The translations under genes were made by a program, and so were the position numbers. Below are positions 29,401-37,783 of a stretch of 64,000 bases of DNA, in pieces (position 1 is the first letter of the stretch; the number at the start of each line of letters is the position of its first letter). Source of the DNA: Photobacterium sp. CCB-ST2H9. GTDB lineage: Bacteria; Pseudomonadota; Gammaproteobacteria; Enterobacterales; Vibrionaceae. The stretch spans positions 2,294,001 through 2,358,000 of the forward strand of contig NZ_CP100425.1 in assembly GCF_023151555.2 (NCBI RefSeq), given 5' to 3'. The notes under the pieces are model-generated. The model did no database searches and was not told the DNA's origin. It was given only the letters and a program-made list of their open reading frames with translations.

Positions 29401-29468
29401 TCAACTCGAATCAATTTGCTGTACGACCGTTTCATCCCAAACAACCGAAAATGATGCGTGCAATGTAG
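26466..29468 (+). CDS. Large Sel1-repeat lipoprotein with a C-terminal RCC1-like domain
   Basis: The 1000-residue protein starts at a GTG and has a lipoprotein signal with lipobox LNAC (Cys17). Residues about 40-640 are Sel1/TPR repeats (LQYYLGTLYENARF, AIEWYRLAAEHGSEKGQA, KALHFYEISAELGNEESA and others). At about 720 is VWPTHCGFALQKATG with a following Cys, then RCC1-like units (ALKSDGSVYIWGDQG). Domain order and the WPTHCG segment match the divergent 855-residue protein, but this one is lipid-anchored whereas that one is not. There is no transmembrane helix after the lipobox and no enzyme motif. A weak hairpin follows. It is probably an envelope scaffold or binding protein; the ligand is unknown. 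Confidence 0.78.
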   Translation: MKKASLACVMGLFLNACSSVPTPTQYDVLLKGEARDKYMSQLIDDANSGDPELQYYLGTLYENARFTSKDRTKAIEWYRLAAEHGSEKGQASLLRLLMNSADYYDQRFYVELGDYYLQGRYVPQDYEKALNIYLHAASRGNKDVPQKLIALLNQLIAEKCTNNTISHCDTLRTEAQYQLAMLYRSGKYLKKNTTKSQALMQKAAAQGHDGAKIKTASDLIGVENQDWSKIRNLLESIKQHSAWSAASLASLSFNGQGGDVDQEKALHFYEISAELGNEESAAYVSYLHNQGEIPGTSPEKAGHYLWIAAQKDYKNTRALLAQSYLFGSKGIPADDSAAAEWGKLATGVTAAWLCHEAYFPNVPQACINRSLAKMVREEHPFALFLMGRIYAEGPDSHKNIERAISLYQSAMSYGEYAAKSALAELYLDGKAGAENQEKGLKLLHEMQRDSEPGAAFQLANYAFEQKDYSQALRFSLQAEKEDWVGKDTYYHLYRLYSGELGTPKDNEKAAHYFALALSELNKTALYDKAITILDNIHDTIITLASDGQTNGETANDRLAAAMNMLKKSASKGYIPAMLRLATYYNDQNQPRQAQIWALEAAANGDIKSQKAIGAFFESKQTLTTAAYARHWYGQAEIQGDKDATQWMAKFGAGNIDVDDKGKYCNEATEYYCYSRSTSKNPVRYFRQKYRNEYKLQQYADGSVTFSDNLQPHEDWLPDLKANIEQVWPTHCGFALQKATGNGLLLFSRTKQFCQPPHDVVMAVYKHGIKDVAASSSATSLLLNNGEVVGFGGAYNGGGLIIPAAHSYHEFQSLNDEVKIKRALASDVTKIVSATTSMAALKSDGSVYIWGDQGIHLSLQLPGTYKDIMANGSIDAYCTRDNNDKISCWSERSYDHPQSYPDNIKQFALIENDEMALSFDAQGKLTAWPMYNLGSQYYTPYPLPSSLANFNCTQISKEQVTDGFVTVLTRSDGERFAVRFNSNQFAVRPFHPKQPKMMRAM

Positions 29469-29542
29469 CAATCACTTGCTGTCCGCCATCGGTATCACCC
29501 GATGGCACAGCAGGCGTAATACATGTTTCGTGAATAACCTCG

Positions 29543-29570
29543 AGCCATCATGATTTCATGATGGCTTGAT
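29543..29570 (+). terminator. Probable terminator after the Sel1 lipoprotein gene
   Basis: AGCCATCATGA / TCATGATGGCT with a 2-nt loop (effectively 4-6 nt when folded) is followed by a short T-rich stretch, so termination may be weak. A smaller hairpin (GCCATCGG / CCGATGGC, 29485-29506) lies closer to the stop codon. Confidence 0.5.
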
Positions 29571-29678
29571 TTGTTCGGGTTTGATTCAGGTATAGCGACG
29601 ACTCAGATCGCACAAATGTGATGGCGTCGAAACTGCTGATAGATTTGAACGAATAGTTTTGGATAATTTTCAGATAAG

Positions 29679-29705
29679 AAAAAAGACGTCCTAGGACGTC
29701 TTTTC
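29679..29705 (-). terminator. Terminator of tRNA-Ser(GGA) copy 2
   Basis: The palindrome AAAAGACGTCC / GGACGTCTTTT is followed by a T-run on the minus strand, about 8 nt after the tRNA end. Confidence 0.88.
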
Positions 29706-29711
29706 AGAAGA

Positions 29712-29799
29712 TGGCGGTGAGGGAGGGATTCGAACCCTCGATACGTTGCCGTATACACACTTTCCAGGCGTGCTCCTTCAGCCACTCGGACACCTCACC
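29712..29799 (-). tRNA. tRNA-Ser(GGA), copy 2
   Basis: This 88-nt minus-strand tRNA with anticodon loop CTGGAAA is identical over its whole length to 12593-12680, and five further bases beyond its 5' end also match (93 bp in total). It is a single-gene transcript with its own promoter (29836-29864) and terminator. The two copies are direct repeats about 17.1 kb apart. Confidence 0.97.
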
Positions 29800-29835
29800 A
29801 AATTGTTTGATCACCGTTTCTCGGCGACGGGGCGT

Positions 29836-29864
29836 ACTATAGTGATCCTCTCATAACAGGTCAA
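29836..29864 (-). promoter_or_regulatory. Sigma70 promoter of tRNA-Ser(GGA) copy 2
   Basis: TTGACC, a 17-nt spacer and TATAGT on the minus strand, then a GC-rich discriminator. The -35 hexamer is the same as for copy 1; the rest of the promoter differs. Confidence 0.85.
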
Positions 29865-30043
29865 CCCAATTTCTTACATTGGCGATCAAGTGGGTAATTT
29901 TCCATCAGACATGCCGCAATCCCCCCATTTTGGGACCAATCAAAAGAACAACGCTGTGTCTTCCGGCTTCGCCTGCTACAATACCGGCATTCTGCTACAG
30001 GCTCTGCCACGCCAAGCCTGTTCATTCGATAAGAGAACGGATC

Positions 30044-30622
30044 ATGTCTGCACAACTTTCAGTCATTTTGCAAAATTCTGAGCTCAGTCAGCATTTACTG
30101 TCTGAGCATCAAACCCGAGGCTTTGTCACTGCGATGGCTGCTGCCCCGTACCTGCTGGATCCGGCCGAATGGCTGGCCTATCTGTGGGGCGGAGAAGAGA
30201 CCTCCCCTTTCACCAGCCATGAAGCATTAGAAGAGTATGCCAACGCTATTGTTGAGCTTTGGAATGAATCCAGACAGACGCTGCTTTCAAACACCTGGCA
30301 ATGGCCTGAAGCCTGTCAGCTTGATGACAAGGAACTGGTGACTGAAGCAACCCGGGAATTTGCGGAGGGTGTGCTACAAGGCTGGCAACTGGCGCGTGAC
30401 GACTGGGAAACCATCATGCCGGAAAATAGTCAGGACAATGCTTTATTAGGGGGTGTGCTGCTTTCCATCAGTTTGCTGTACGATCCGGAAAGTGCCATGG
30501 CGGCACTCACTGAACAAGGTGCAGAAGGATTAGCGCAATTTGAAGAAGTCTACCATGCTGTGCCCCAGATGCTGTGCGGTCTTACCCAACGCGCACAACA
30601 ACTCACTGATGAAAACCCCTGA
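30044..30622 (+). CDS. UPF0149 family protein (YgfB/YecA-like)
   Basis: The product is 192 residues from the ATG at 30044. The frame is open back to 29879, but those codons cover promoter sequence and have no ribosome site; E. coli YgfB is also 192 residues. The all-helical sequence has the family segments GFVTAMAAAP-YLLDPAEWLAYLWG and FAEGVLQGWQLARDDWE. It lacks the C-terminal SEC-C metal-binding motif of YecA proper. Family function is unknown. It is a single gene ending at a bidirectional terminator, convergent with nadA. Confidence 0.85.
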   Translation: MSAQLSVILQNSELSQHLLSEHQTRGFVTAMAAAPYLLDPAEWLAYLWGGEETSPFTSHEALEEYANAIVELWNESRQTLLSNTWQWPEACQLDDKELVTEATREFAEGVLQGWQLARDDWETIMPENSQDNALLGGVLLSISLLYDPESAMAALTEQGAEGLAQFEEVYHAVPQMLCGLTQRAQQLTDENP

Positions 30623-30675
30623 TCTTTTGATGAGCCTCTGATTCTCGCCTTGTTGAGATGATAAAAAGTTAGGAT

Positions 30676-30703
30676 GAAAAAAGCGGCTTTAAGCCGCTTT
30701 TTC
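30676..30703. terminator. Bidirectional terminator between the UPF0149 gene and nadA
   Basis: AAAAAAGCGGCTT / AAGCCGCTTTTT has runs on both sides and serves the convergent genes. Confidence 0.9.
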
Positions 30704-30727
30704 TGTATGAGAGCAGTACCTGTTTTG

Positions 30728-31789
30728 TCAGGCGTTCCCTTTCACTTGCATTTGTAGTGAAGCAGCGAAATCCAGCATGCGGTTTAACGGGATCAGTGAT
30801 TTTTGACGAATCGCTTCATCAACAAAAATTTCGTGCTGCTCACCGCCTTCACGAAGTGCCGTTTCAATCGCTTTCAAACCGTTCATCGCCATCCAGGGAC
30901 AATGTGCACAGCTCCGGCAAGTTGCACCTGCCCCCGCTGTTGGTGCTTCGATCAATTCTTTCTCTGGCACCATTTGCTGCATTTTAAAGAAGATGCCTTT
31001 ATCCGTGGCCACAATCAGTTTTTGCTGTGGCAGGCTCTTCGCTGCTTTAATTAACTGACTGGTCGATCCGACAGCATCTGCTAATGCAACCACACTGGCA
31101 GGGGATTCCGGGTGGACTAAAATCGCAGCATCCGGATGTAAGTGTTTCATATCTTTCAGTGCTTTGGCAGAGAACTCGTCATGAACAACGCACTCCCCCT
31201 GCCACAGCAACATATCAGCACCGGTTTTTTTCTGGATGTAGCTTCCCAGATGGCGATCCGGCCCCCAGATAATTGGCTTACCTTCGCTATCAAGATGCTC
31301 AATAATTTCCAGGGCGATACTTGAAGTCACGACCCAGTCCGCGCGTGCTTTTACCGCTGCTGAGGTATTTGCATAAACAACAACGGTATGATCAGGATGT
31401 GCATCGCAGAATTCGGTAAACGCTTCCTCAGGACAGCCCAGGTCCAGGGAACATTCAGCTTCCAGTGTCGGCATCAGAACCTGTTTCTCTGGTGTCAGGA
31501 TCTTGGCAGATTCCCCCATAAAGCGAACACCGCAAATAATTAAGGTTTTCGCTGGGTGCTGGTTACCAAAGCGTGCCATTTCCAGAGAATCACCAACAAA
31601 ACCACCGGTTTCTTCAGCCAACGCCTGAATCTCAGGGTCAGTATAATAATGCGCAATCAGCACTGCTTCTTTCTCTTTCAACAGCGCTTTAATTTTCGCT
31701 TTATAGTCTTGCTGCTCGTCCACAGTCAGCGGCGTCGGCTTAGGCGGGAATGGGTAAATCATTTCTGTAGGGTCAAATGTCAGACTCAT
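30728..31789 (-). CDS. nadA: Quinolinate synthase NadA
   Basis: The product is 353 residues from the ATG at 31789, matching NadA of relatives (about 350); the open frame runs 17 codons further. NadA condenses iminoaspartate with dihydroxyacetone phosphate to quinolinate in de novo NAD synthesis, using an oxygen-sensitive [4Fe-4S] cluster. Cluster cysteines are visible in [20 protein letters not shown] and CRSCAHCPW. Substrate residues in [11 protein letters not shown] and the VHPES motif are present. It lies downstream of cpoB with a 156-nt gap, the same neighbour as in E. coli, and ends at a terminator. Confidence 0.96.
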   Translation of the reverse strand: MSLTFDPTEMIYPFPPKPTPLTVDEQQDYKAKIKALLKEKEAVLIAHYYTDPEIQALAEETGGFVGDSLEMARFGNQHPAKTLIICGVRFMGESAKILTPEKQVLMPTLEAECSLDLGCPEEAFTEFCDAHPDHTVVVYANTSAAVKARADWVVTSSIALEIIEHLDSEGKPIIWGPDRHLGSYIQKKTGADMLLWQGECVVHDEFSAKALKDMKHLHPDAAILVHPESPASVVALADAVGSTSQLIKAAKSLPQQKLIVATDKGIFFKMQQMVPEKELIEAPTAGAGATCRSCAHCPWMAMNGLKAIETALREGGEQHEIFVDEAIRQKSLIPLNRMLDFAASLQMQVKGNA

Positions 31790-31945
31790 TACGTCTTGCT
31801 CTATCGCTCGTCCTTTCAATCCGGGCATTATACACTGCATTAGCAGTGGAGTACCAATACGGATCGCAAAGGATGAAGCTCACCATCAACCCAAAGCGTC
31901 ACTGGATTGATGGCGAAGATATTCATCTGACTGAATGCAGGAGGT

Positions 31946-32695
31946 TTACTTCAGTGATTTCAGGCTCTTTGTCGCCTGTTGGGAAGTGGCCGTATTCGGG
32001 TATTCTGCAATTACCTGCTGATACAGTTTTTTCGCCTCTTCCGGCTTTTTCTCACGTTCAGCCAGGACGCCCATCTTCAGCAGCGCATCACCACGCTTAT
32101 TCGAATCTTTGTAATTGGCGACCGACTGGAAATGCGATTTTGCCTCAGACAATTTGTTCTGAGTGAAATACAGCTGCCCCAACCAGTAATGCGCGTTCGC
32201 TGCATAGACAGATTCTGGATAAGCTGACAGGAATTCGTTAAACGCAGTAATCGCTCCGGCATAATCCTTTTCTTTAAGGATCAGATTCACGGCCTGGTCA
32301 TAGGCAGAATTCTCATCAGCATTCGCTGCATAAGACTCGCCGCCAGCCGTCTCTGCCTGGTCGTCTTTTGCTTTCGCCGGTTGCTCACGGCTCAGTTTGT
32401 CAATTTCACGATATAGCTCACGCTGACGTTCCAGCATCTGCTTCATATCATAGCTATTTCGTTCAACCATACCGCGCAGTTCACCGACTTCACGGGACAG
32501 TTCATCAAGTTGACGCTGCATCTCCAGTTGCATCTGGCTACGCGCTTCAAACATACGTTCCAAACGTTGCAGACTGCTTTCACTGCCAGAGGAGCCTGAA
32601 TTCAGCTCTGTAACAGGAGCAGGTGCGGCGACCACTGGGGTCGCCGCACCAATCAGCAACGTTAATGCGATGTTTCGCATCATGTTACTGTTCAT
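31946..32695 (-). CDS. cpoB: Cell division coordinator CpoB (YbgF, Tol-Pal system)
   Basis: The 249-residue periplasmic protein has a Sec signal (cleaved about 23), a coiled-coil trimerisation segment (about 40-110, rich in Gln, Glu, Arg and Leu), a short linker and C-terminal TPR repeats (AITAFNEFLSAYPESVYAANAHYWLGQLY onward). CpoB binds TolA and links outer-membrane constriction with peptidoglycan synthesis by PBP1B. It is the last gene of the tol operon, 15 nt after pal, as expected. Confidence 0.95.
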   Translation of the reverse strand: MNSNMMRNIALTLLIGAATPVVAAPAPVTELNSGSSGSESSLQRLERMFEARSQMQLEMQRQLDELSREVGELRGMVERNSYDMKQMLERQRELYREIDKLSREQPAKAKDDQAETAGGESYAANADENSAYDQAVNLILKEKDYAGAITAFNEFLSAYPESVYAANAHYWLGQLYFTQNKLSEAKSHFQSVANYKDSNKRGDALLKMGVLAEREKKPEEAKKLYQQVIAEYPNTATSQQATKSLKSLK

Positions 32696-32710
32696 CTTAA
32701 TGGCCTTTCA

Positions 32711-33241
32711 TTAGTAAACCAGAACCGAACGACGGTTCTTCGCGTAATCGGCATCAGTGTGGCCCAGTACCAGCGGCTTCTCTTCACCGTAACTTACGAT
32801 TGAAATCTGGCTTGCAGAAACACCCAGTGCTTGCAGGTATTTAGCAACTGCATTTGCACGGCGCTCACCCAGAGCGATGTTGTACTCAGGTGTACCACGC
32901 TCATCGGCGTGACCTTCGACAACAATTTTCACATCGCTGTGGTTACGCAGGTAATCAGCGTGTGCTTCCAGCATTTCCTGGTAGCTGTCCTGAATTTCTG
33001 CATTATCAAACTGGAAGTAGATAGTTTGCTCTTGACGCAACTGCTGGTTGCGAACTTCCTGCTCTGACATAGCCGCTGAACCAGAATCTACAGGAGTTAC
33101 AACAGTAGTCTCTGTACCAGTCGTCGCACCAGCGTTCGTTTGAGCTGCAGAGCTGTCAGTACTTTCAGTAGAGCTACAAGCAGCCAGAGTAAACATTGGC
33201 AGCGCAATTGCCAAACCCTTTAAAACTTTATTCAGTTGCAT
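32711..33241 (-). CDS. pal: Peptidoglycan-associated lipoprotein Pal
   Basis: The 176-residue lipoprotein has lipobox LAAC (Cys22), a Ser/Thr-rich linker (about 23-60) and an OmpA-like peptidoglycan-binding domain (VVEGHADERGTPEYN with the Asp and Arg that contact meso-DAP). It anchors the outer membrane to peptidoglycan and binds TolB. It lies between tolB and cpoB on the minus strand. Confidence 0.97.
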   Translation of the reverse strand: MQLNKVLKGLAIALPMFTLAACSSTESTDSSAAQTNAGATTGTETTVVTPVDSGSAAMSEQEVRNQQLRQEQTIYFQFDNAEIQDSYQEMLEAHADYLRNHSDVKIVVEGHADERGTPEYNIALGERRANAVAKYLQALGVSASQISIVSYGEEKPLVLGHTDADYAKNRRSVLVY

Positions 33242-33277
33242 TATTTTTCCTTATATATCGCTTTATTGCGGTGAACC

Positions 33278-34624
33278 TTATAAAAACGGTCCCCAAGATG
33301 GTGCCCTAACTCGACCACTGGTGGCTGGCAAACGGGCTTTGAAACGCCCATCAATAGACACCAGAGACAATTCGTTAGACTTGTTATTTACCGAACTGTA
33401 GATAACCATCCCACCGTTCGGCGCAATGCTTGGAGATTCATCCAGGAAAGTCTTGGTCAGAATCTGCAACGCACCAGTTTTCAAATCCTGTTTAGCAATG
33501 TTGTAGCCAGAATCCGATCTGTGCACCATCACCAAATAACGCCCATCCGGAGTCAGCTGACCACCGAGGTTTTGCGATCCCTGCCATGTCAGACGCTCAG
33601 TCGAACCGTCAGCTAAATTTACTCGATATATCTGAGGTTTACCACCTCTGTCTGACGTGAAGATCATCGATTGACCGCTTGGATCCCAAAACGCTTCAGT
33701 GTTGTTCGCTCGTCCGTCAGTCACCTGTTTCATCTTCTTCGTCTGCAAATCCATCACGTAGACCTGCAAACTCCCGCTTTTTGACAGAACCATGGCCAGC
33801 TTCCTGCCATCTGGCGAGAATCGAGGAGAGCCATTGTGTCTTGGGAATGAGGCGACCATTTCCCGGGTCCCATTTGTAATATTCATAATAAAAATCTGGG
33901 ACTGCTGATTTTCAAAGCTGACATAAGCCAGCTGATTCCCATCCGGAGACCAGGATGGCGACATTAATGGCTGTTTCGACTTCAGAACCAGCTGCTCGTT
34001 ATAACCATCGTAATCAGAAATGCGCAGCTGGTATGGATAGTCTGAGCGATCGTCAATCACGACGTAGGCAATACGCGTCAGAAACGCGCCTTTCTCGCCT
34101 GTCAGTTTCTCATAAACCACGTCCGAGATACGGTGCGAGAACTGGCGCAGACGGTTCAGTCTGACCGTCGCACGGTTGTGCAGCAAAATATGATCACTGG
34201 TCTGAACCAGCTGGCCATTTTCCAGACCGCGACTTTCGCCATTTGTCAGTTGCCCGCGCACCACATCAATCAGTTTGTAGTTGATGACATAATTCCCGTC
34301 GGCATTCTTCGAAACTGAACCTGTCACCAGGGCATCAACACCCATGGCTGTCCATGCGGCGTAATCAATCTCTGCATCTGTCGCTGGTGTCTGCGGCATT
34401 TCGCTGGGTGCGACAGGGCTGAATTTACCACTGCGGCGCAAATCAGATGCAATTACAGAAGCCATGTCGACCGGTGCAGCACCATTCCCTTCCCACTGAA
34501 ACGGAATAATCCCTATAGGCCGGGCAGAGTTAACACCTTCGGTGATCACCAGTTCCAGTTCAGCATGCGCTAATTGACTCATCGTGAGCAGGGCTGCGCA
34601 CAGGCCCAATATCCAACGTTTCAT
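33278..34624 (-). CDS. tolB: Tol-Pal system protein TolB
   Basis: The 448-residue periplasmic protein has a signal peptide (about 1-21, ending AHA), an N-terminal alpha/beta domain that binds TolA, and a six-bladed beta-propeller with repeated SPDG, WSPDG and DPSG-type turns that binds Pal. It lies 13 nt after tolA. Confidence 0.96.
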   Translation of the reverse strand: MKRWILGLCAALLTMSQLAHAELELVITEGVNSARPIGIIPFQWEGNGAAPVDMASVIASDLRRSGKFSPVAPSEMPQTPATDAEIDYAAWTAMGVDALVTGSVSKNADGNYVINYKLIDVVRGQLTNGESRGLENGQLVQTSDHILLHNRATVRLNRLRQFSHRISDVVYEKLTGEKGAFLTRIAYVVIDDRSDYPYQLRISDYDGYNEQLVLKSKQPLMSPSWSPDGNQLAYVSFENQQSQIFIMNITNGTREMVASFPRHNGSPRFSPDGRKLAMVLSKSGSLQVYVMDLQTKKMKQVTDGRANNTEAFWDPSGQSMIFTSDRGGKPQIYRVNLADGSTERLTWQGSQNLGGQLTPDGRYLVMVHRSDSGYNIAKQDLKTGALQILTKTFLDESPSIAPNGGMVIYSSVNNKSNELSLVSIDGRFKARLPATSGRVRAPSWGPFL

Positions 34625-34637
34625 TTAGCCTTTCCTC

Positions 34638-35684
34638 TTAACTTACTGGCTTCACGGTTAAGCGAATTGATCGCACTTTCTCCGCCACAGCCGGATCCTC
34701 CGGCATCGGGAACTGGCTGACTTTCACAACAGCGGCTTTAGCGGCACGACAAAGACTGTTGTCCCCGCCAACATCCGCAACATCCAGCAACAAGCCGCTT
34801 GCCGAAAGGCGCATTTGCAAATTGCATTCTTTCCCGTTAAAACTCGGGTCAGTCAGCAGATTTTGTTGAATCATCTGTTTATAGATTTCACCATACCGAG
34901 CAGCTTCATCTGCAATAAACTGCCCTTTCGCTCCGCCACGCTGCTCACTTTCCGCTTCCAGACCAGCGAACATATCATTGAGTGCAGCCTCCTGCTGACG
35001 CTGCAACTCTTTTGCTTCTTTCGCCTTCCGTTCAGCTTCCTTTCGGGCAGCTTCAGCTTTACGGGCCGCTTCTTCCGCTTTCTTCTTCGCGGCTAATTTG
35101 GCTTTTCGCTCTTCTTCCGCTTTACGGGCAGCCTCTTCAGCGCGTTTTTGCTCTTCAACTTTCTTCTGACGAGCAATTTCAGCCTGACGGGCCGCTTCTT
35201 CAGCTTCCTGTTTCGCTTTGAGTTTCACCTGACGTTCAGCTTCGGCTTTCTTCGCAGCTTCACGGGCGACACGTGCTTCTTCGTCCGCCTGACGCTTCTC
35301 TTCGGCAGCTTTCGCTTTTTCGCGCGAAATCCGCTCACGTTCAGCATCCGCTTCACGGGCAGCTTTTTCAGCCTGAAGTTTGTCGGCTCTCAATTTACGC
35401 AGGCGTTCTTCTTCAGCCTGACGTTGCTGTTCAAGCGCTGCAGCCTGTTGTTCCAGACGCTCTAAACGCTCTTTTTCCGCCTTCTTCGCCGCGTCACGCT
35501 GCTCGCGGATCTTGCGGGCTTGCTGATTCACCAGTGCCGGATCGACGACCACAGCCTGAATTGTTGACCCGGCGGGTTTCGGTTTCGATGTGGTAAAATC
35601 CGCCCCCCAAATCAACGCAGCAATCAGTACAGCATGAAAAAATAACGAAACGATGATAGCAACTGAGTAGTTGTTTTTTTTCAT
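34638..35684 (-). CDS. tolA: Tol-Pal system protein TolA
   Basis: The 348-residue inner-membrane protein has one N-terminal transmembrane helix (about 7-26), a long Ala/Glu/Lys/Arg-rich helical domain (about 55-240) that spans the periplasm, and a C-terminal domain III with two cysteines (GKECNLQ and NSLCRA) that likely form the usual disulfide. It transmits proton-motive-force energy from TolQR to Pal and TolB. It starts 8 nt after tolR. The central repeats make the DNA low-complexity. Confidence 0.95.
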   Translation of the reverse strand: MKKNNYSVAIIVSLFFHAVLIAALIWGADFTTSKPKPAGSTIQAVVVDPALVNQQARKIREQRDAAKKAEKERLERLEQQAAALEQQRQAEEERLRKLRADKLQAEKAAREADAERERISREKAKAAEEKRQADEEARVAREAAKKAEAERQVKLKAKQEAEEAARQAEIARQKKVEEQKRAEEAARKAEEERKAKLAAKKKAEEAARKAEAARKEAERKAKEAKELQRQQEAALNDMFAGLEAESEQRGGAKGQFIADEAARYGEIYKQMIQQNLLTDPSFNGKECNLQMRLSASGLLLDVADVGGDNSLCRAAKAAVVKVSQFPMPEDPAVAEKVRSIRLTVKPVS

Positions 35685-35692
35685 TGACTTCC

Positions 35693-36142
35693 CTACTGCT
35701 CAAGCGGCTCTGTCATGAGTCCCACAGAGCCAACACCCGCCTGATTTAAGGCATCCAGTGTTTCGATAATGGCTGAATAAGGTACTCTTGCATCACCGCC
35801 AACCATCACCGGCGTTTTCGGGTTCAATTGCAACTCTGCTTTCACCCGGGTCAGTAGTTCTGTCAGTGCCAGACCCCGGATCATGTCGCCGTTATCGACA
35901 CTCAGACCCAGCTGTCCGTCTTTATCCACTTCAACAATGATGGGCGAGCCGCTGTCATTTTCACCAGCCAGTTCTGCTGCTGTTTTTGCCGTATGTGTTG
36001 CTGGTAAATCAACATCAACGCCCTGCGTGACGAAAGGCGCTGTGACCATAAAAATGATCAGCAGCACCAGCATGACATCAATGTAAGGCACCACATTGAT
36101 TTCAGCCGTCATTTTCCGTTTTTTCGGTTGATACGCTGCCAT
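35693..36142 (-). CDS. tolR: Tol-Pal system protein TolR
   Basis: The 149-residue protein has one transmembrane helix near residues 18-38 (INVVPYIDVMLVLLIIFMVT) with the functional Asp of the ExbD/TolR family (PYIDVMLVLL), then a periplasmic domain. It couples proton flow with TolQ. It lies 5 nt after tolQ. Confidence 0.96.
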   Translation of the reverse strand: MAAYQPKKRKMTAEINVVPYIDVMLVLLIIFMVTAPFVTQGVDVDLPATHTAKTAAELAGENDSGSPIIVEVDKDGQLGLSVDNGDMIRGLALTELLTRVKAELQLNPKTPVMVGGDARVPYSAIIETLDALNQAGVGSVGLMTEPLEQ

Positions 36143-36147
36143 GGTGT

Positions 36148-36834
36148 TTACTCCTGGTTAGCAGCAAACGCCTGGCGATGCAGGATACTGGAAAACTCTT
36201 CCATGAAAGTCGCGTAGTTGTGTTCCAGCTTAGAAACTTTGTTCGACAGACGGTTATAGAACATGACCGCCGGAATGGCAGCAAACAGGCCCATAGCTGT
36301 GGCAACCAGCGCTTCGGCAATACCCGGTGCAACCATCGACAGGGTAGCCTGCTTCACCGCACCCAGCGCAATAAACGCATGCATAATCCCCCACACTGTA
36401 CCGAACAGACCGATGTATGGGCTGATAGAACCAACGGTGGCCAAAAATGGCAGATGCGTTTCCATGTCTTCAACTTCACGGGACAAAGACACACGCATCG
36501 CACGGCCGGCACCTTCCATCACGGATTCCGGTGCTTTACCGTTATTCCGGTGCAGTCGGGCAAATTCTTTAAAACCCGCGTAAAAAATCTGTTCAGTTCC
36601 GCTCAGGTTATCTTTGCGACTTTGTACTTCCTGAAACAGATGAGACAAGTCAATGCCTGACCAGAAGCGGTCTTCAAAACGTTCCGCTTTCGCCGTTGCC
36701 TGAGACAGGACCTGAGAGCGCTTGAAAATCAGCGCCCAGGAGATGACCGACATGCCCAGCAGGATCAGCATCACAATCTTGACCAGCAGGCTCGCCTGCA
36801 AAAACAAATCCAGAATAGAAAGTTCAGCACTCAC
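36148..36834 (-). CDS. tolQ: Tol-Pal system protein TolQ
   Basis: The 228-residue MotA/TolQ/ExbB-family protein has three transmembrane helices (about 15-35, 135-155, 170-195). The conserved helices [13 protein letters not shown] and [23 protein letters not shown] form the stator channel with TolR. It lies directly after ybgC (the stop codons and starts abut), in the standard order ybgC-tolQ-tolR-tolA-tolB-pal-cpoB. Confidence 0.96.
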   Translation of the reverse strand: MSAELSILDLFLQASLLVKIVMLILLGMSVISWALIFKRSQVLSQATAKAERFEDRFWSGIDLSHLFQEVQSRKDNLSGTEQIFYAGFKEFARLHRNNGKAPESVMEGAGRAMRVSLSREVEDMETHLPFLATVGSISPYIGLFGTVWGIMHAFIALGAVKQATLSMVAPGIAEALVATAMGLFAAIPAVMFYNRLSNKVSKLEHNYATFMEEFSSILHRQAFAANQE

Positions 36835-37239
36835 TTAGGCTATCTCCGACAATATATTCTTTGGTATCACAATGGGTTTCATTGTTTGAGGGTTGACACA
36901 GGCTACCTGAACAGTGGCTTTACACAAGAACTGCCCCTCATTGTTTACTAAAACCTGACAAAATTCGATCGAGGCGCGGCGCACCTGGAGCGGCCAGGTA
37001 CGAACCTTGAGCTGATCGTCTAATCGTGCGCCTTTCAGGAAATTGATGTCCATATGGCTGACCACAAAGCTGTAACCCTGGTCCAGCATGTCCTGTAAGC
37101 TGACTCCGAAGCTTCTGAAAAGTTCAGTTCTGCTTCGCTCAAAGAACTTGAGATAGTTGGCATGATAAACAATCCCGCCAGTGTCCGTATCTTCGATATA
37201 GATGGTAATAGGCCACTCAAAGGCGTTTTCTTCCGTCAT
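36835..37239 (-). CDS. ybgC: Acyl-CoA thioester hydrolase YbgC
   Basis: The product is 134 residues if it starts at the ATG at 37239, which gives the N-terminus MTEENAFEWPITIYIEDTD, close to other vibrio YbgC proteins; ATG 37263 and TTG 37275 are open alternatives. The hotdog-fold motif EDTDTGGIVYHANYLKFFERSRTE carries the catalytic-type Asp. YbgC hydrolyses acyl-CoAs or acyl-ACP and is associated with phospholipid-synthesis complexes. It heads the tol operon, 60-70 nt upstream of which no other gene intervenes before the ybgE terminator. Confidence 0.92.
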   Translation of the reverse strand: MTEENAFEWPITIYIEDTDTGGIVYHANYLKFFERSRTELFRSFGVSLQDMLDQGYSFVVSHMDINFLKGARLDDQLKVRTWPLQVRRASIEFCQVLVNNEGQFLCKATVQVACVNPQTMKPIVIPKNILSEIA

Positions 37240-37410
37240 CCGAATACCACTGTGATGATGCATGTTGGACGCCAAAATTATGACGTCTGAGAAAAATTTT
37301 CAGCGGTAACTATACCGGAGTTAATTTACAGAATGAAACTCTCAGCCCTTCCCCGGCTTAATTTCCTTTCAATTTTTGACCCTGATGGAATTTTATTAAT
37401 TTCTCAGGGC

Positions 37411-37446
37411 ATAAAAAATACGGCCCGCAATGAAAGCGGGCCGTAT
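37411..37446 (-). terminator. Terminator of the cyd operon
   Basis: ATACGGCCCGC / GCGGGCCGTAT with a 7-nt loop and a T-run on the minus strand, 20 nt after ybgE. Confidence 0.9.
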
Positions 37447-37465
37447 CATGGACAACAATTTTGCT

Positions 37466-37783
37466 TCAGCTCAGACGAAGCCAGAGGATCACGGCCAGTA
37501 CAGGTAAGGCAATATAGGGGCTGAACAGTACCTGCCAGTACCACCGGCGCGGCACAAAACCGACGCCAAAAATCATAGCAGTACAGCAAGACCAGATCAG
37601 CGCAGGTGAAACGACTGGACCAAAACCGCCAATCTCACGTGCAAACAGCACCGGGTCCCACATCACCAAACCGCCGGTAGCCAGCCCCATCACCAGGGCA
37701 AGCAACCGAAGCGGACTGCAGGCCAGCCACGCATGGCTGTTCTTGACCCACAGATCAATCCTATGACTCAATATCTGACTCAT
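37466..37783 (-). CDS. ybgE: Cyd operon protein YbgE
   Basis: The product is about 105 residues from the ATG at 37783 (37786 and 37792 are alternatives in the same frame). It is a small membrane protein with about three hydrophobic segments (LALVMGLATGGLVMW, ALIWSCCTAMIFGVGF, LPVLAVILWL), as in YbgE of cyd operons. Its start overlaps the last 23 nt of cydX in another frame, so the two are probably translationally coupled. Role is linked to the bd oxidase but not defined. Confidence 0.88.
   Translation of the reverse strand: MSQILSHRIDLWVKNSHAWLACSPLRLLALVMGLATGGLVMWDPVLFAREIGGFGPVVSPALIWSCCTAMIFGVGFVPRRWYWQVLFSPYIALPVLAVILWLRLS

Noticed and set aside
29603..29785. 60-codon open frame over tRNA-Ser(GGA) copy 2
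   Set aside because: Reads through the tRNA and its terminator.
29879..30043. N-terminal extension on the UPF0149 frame
   Set aside because: It starts next to the tRNA promoter, has no ribosome site, and the family length fits the start at 30044.
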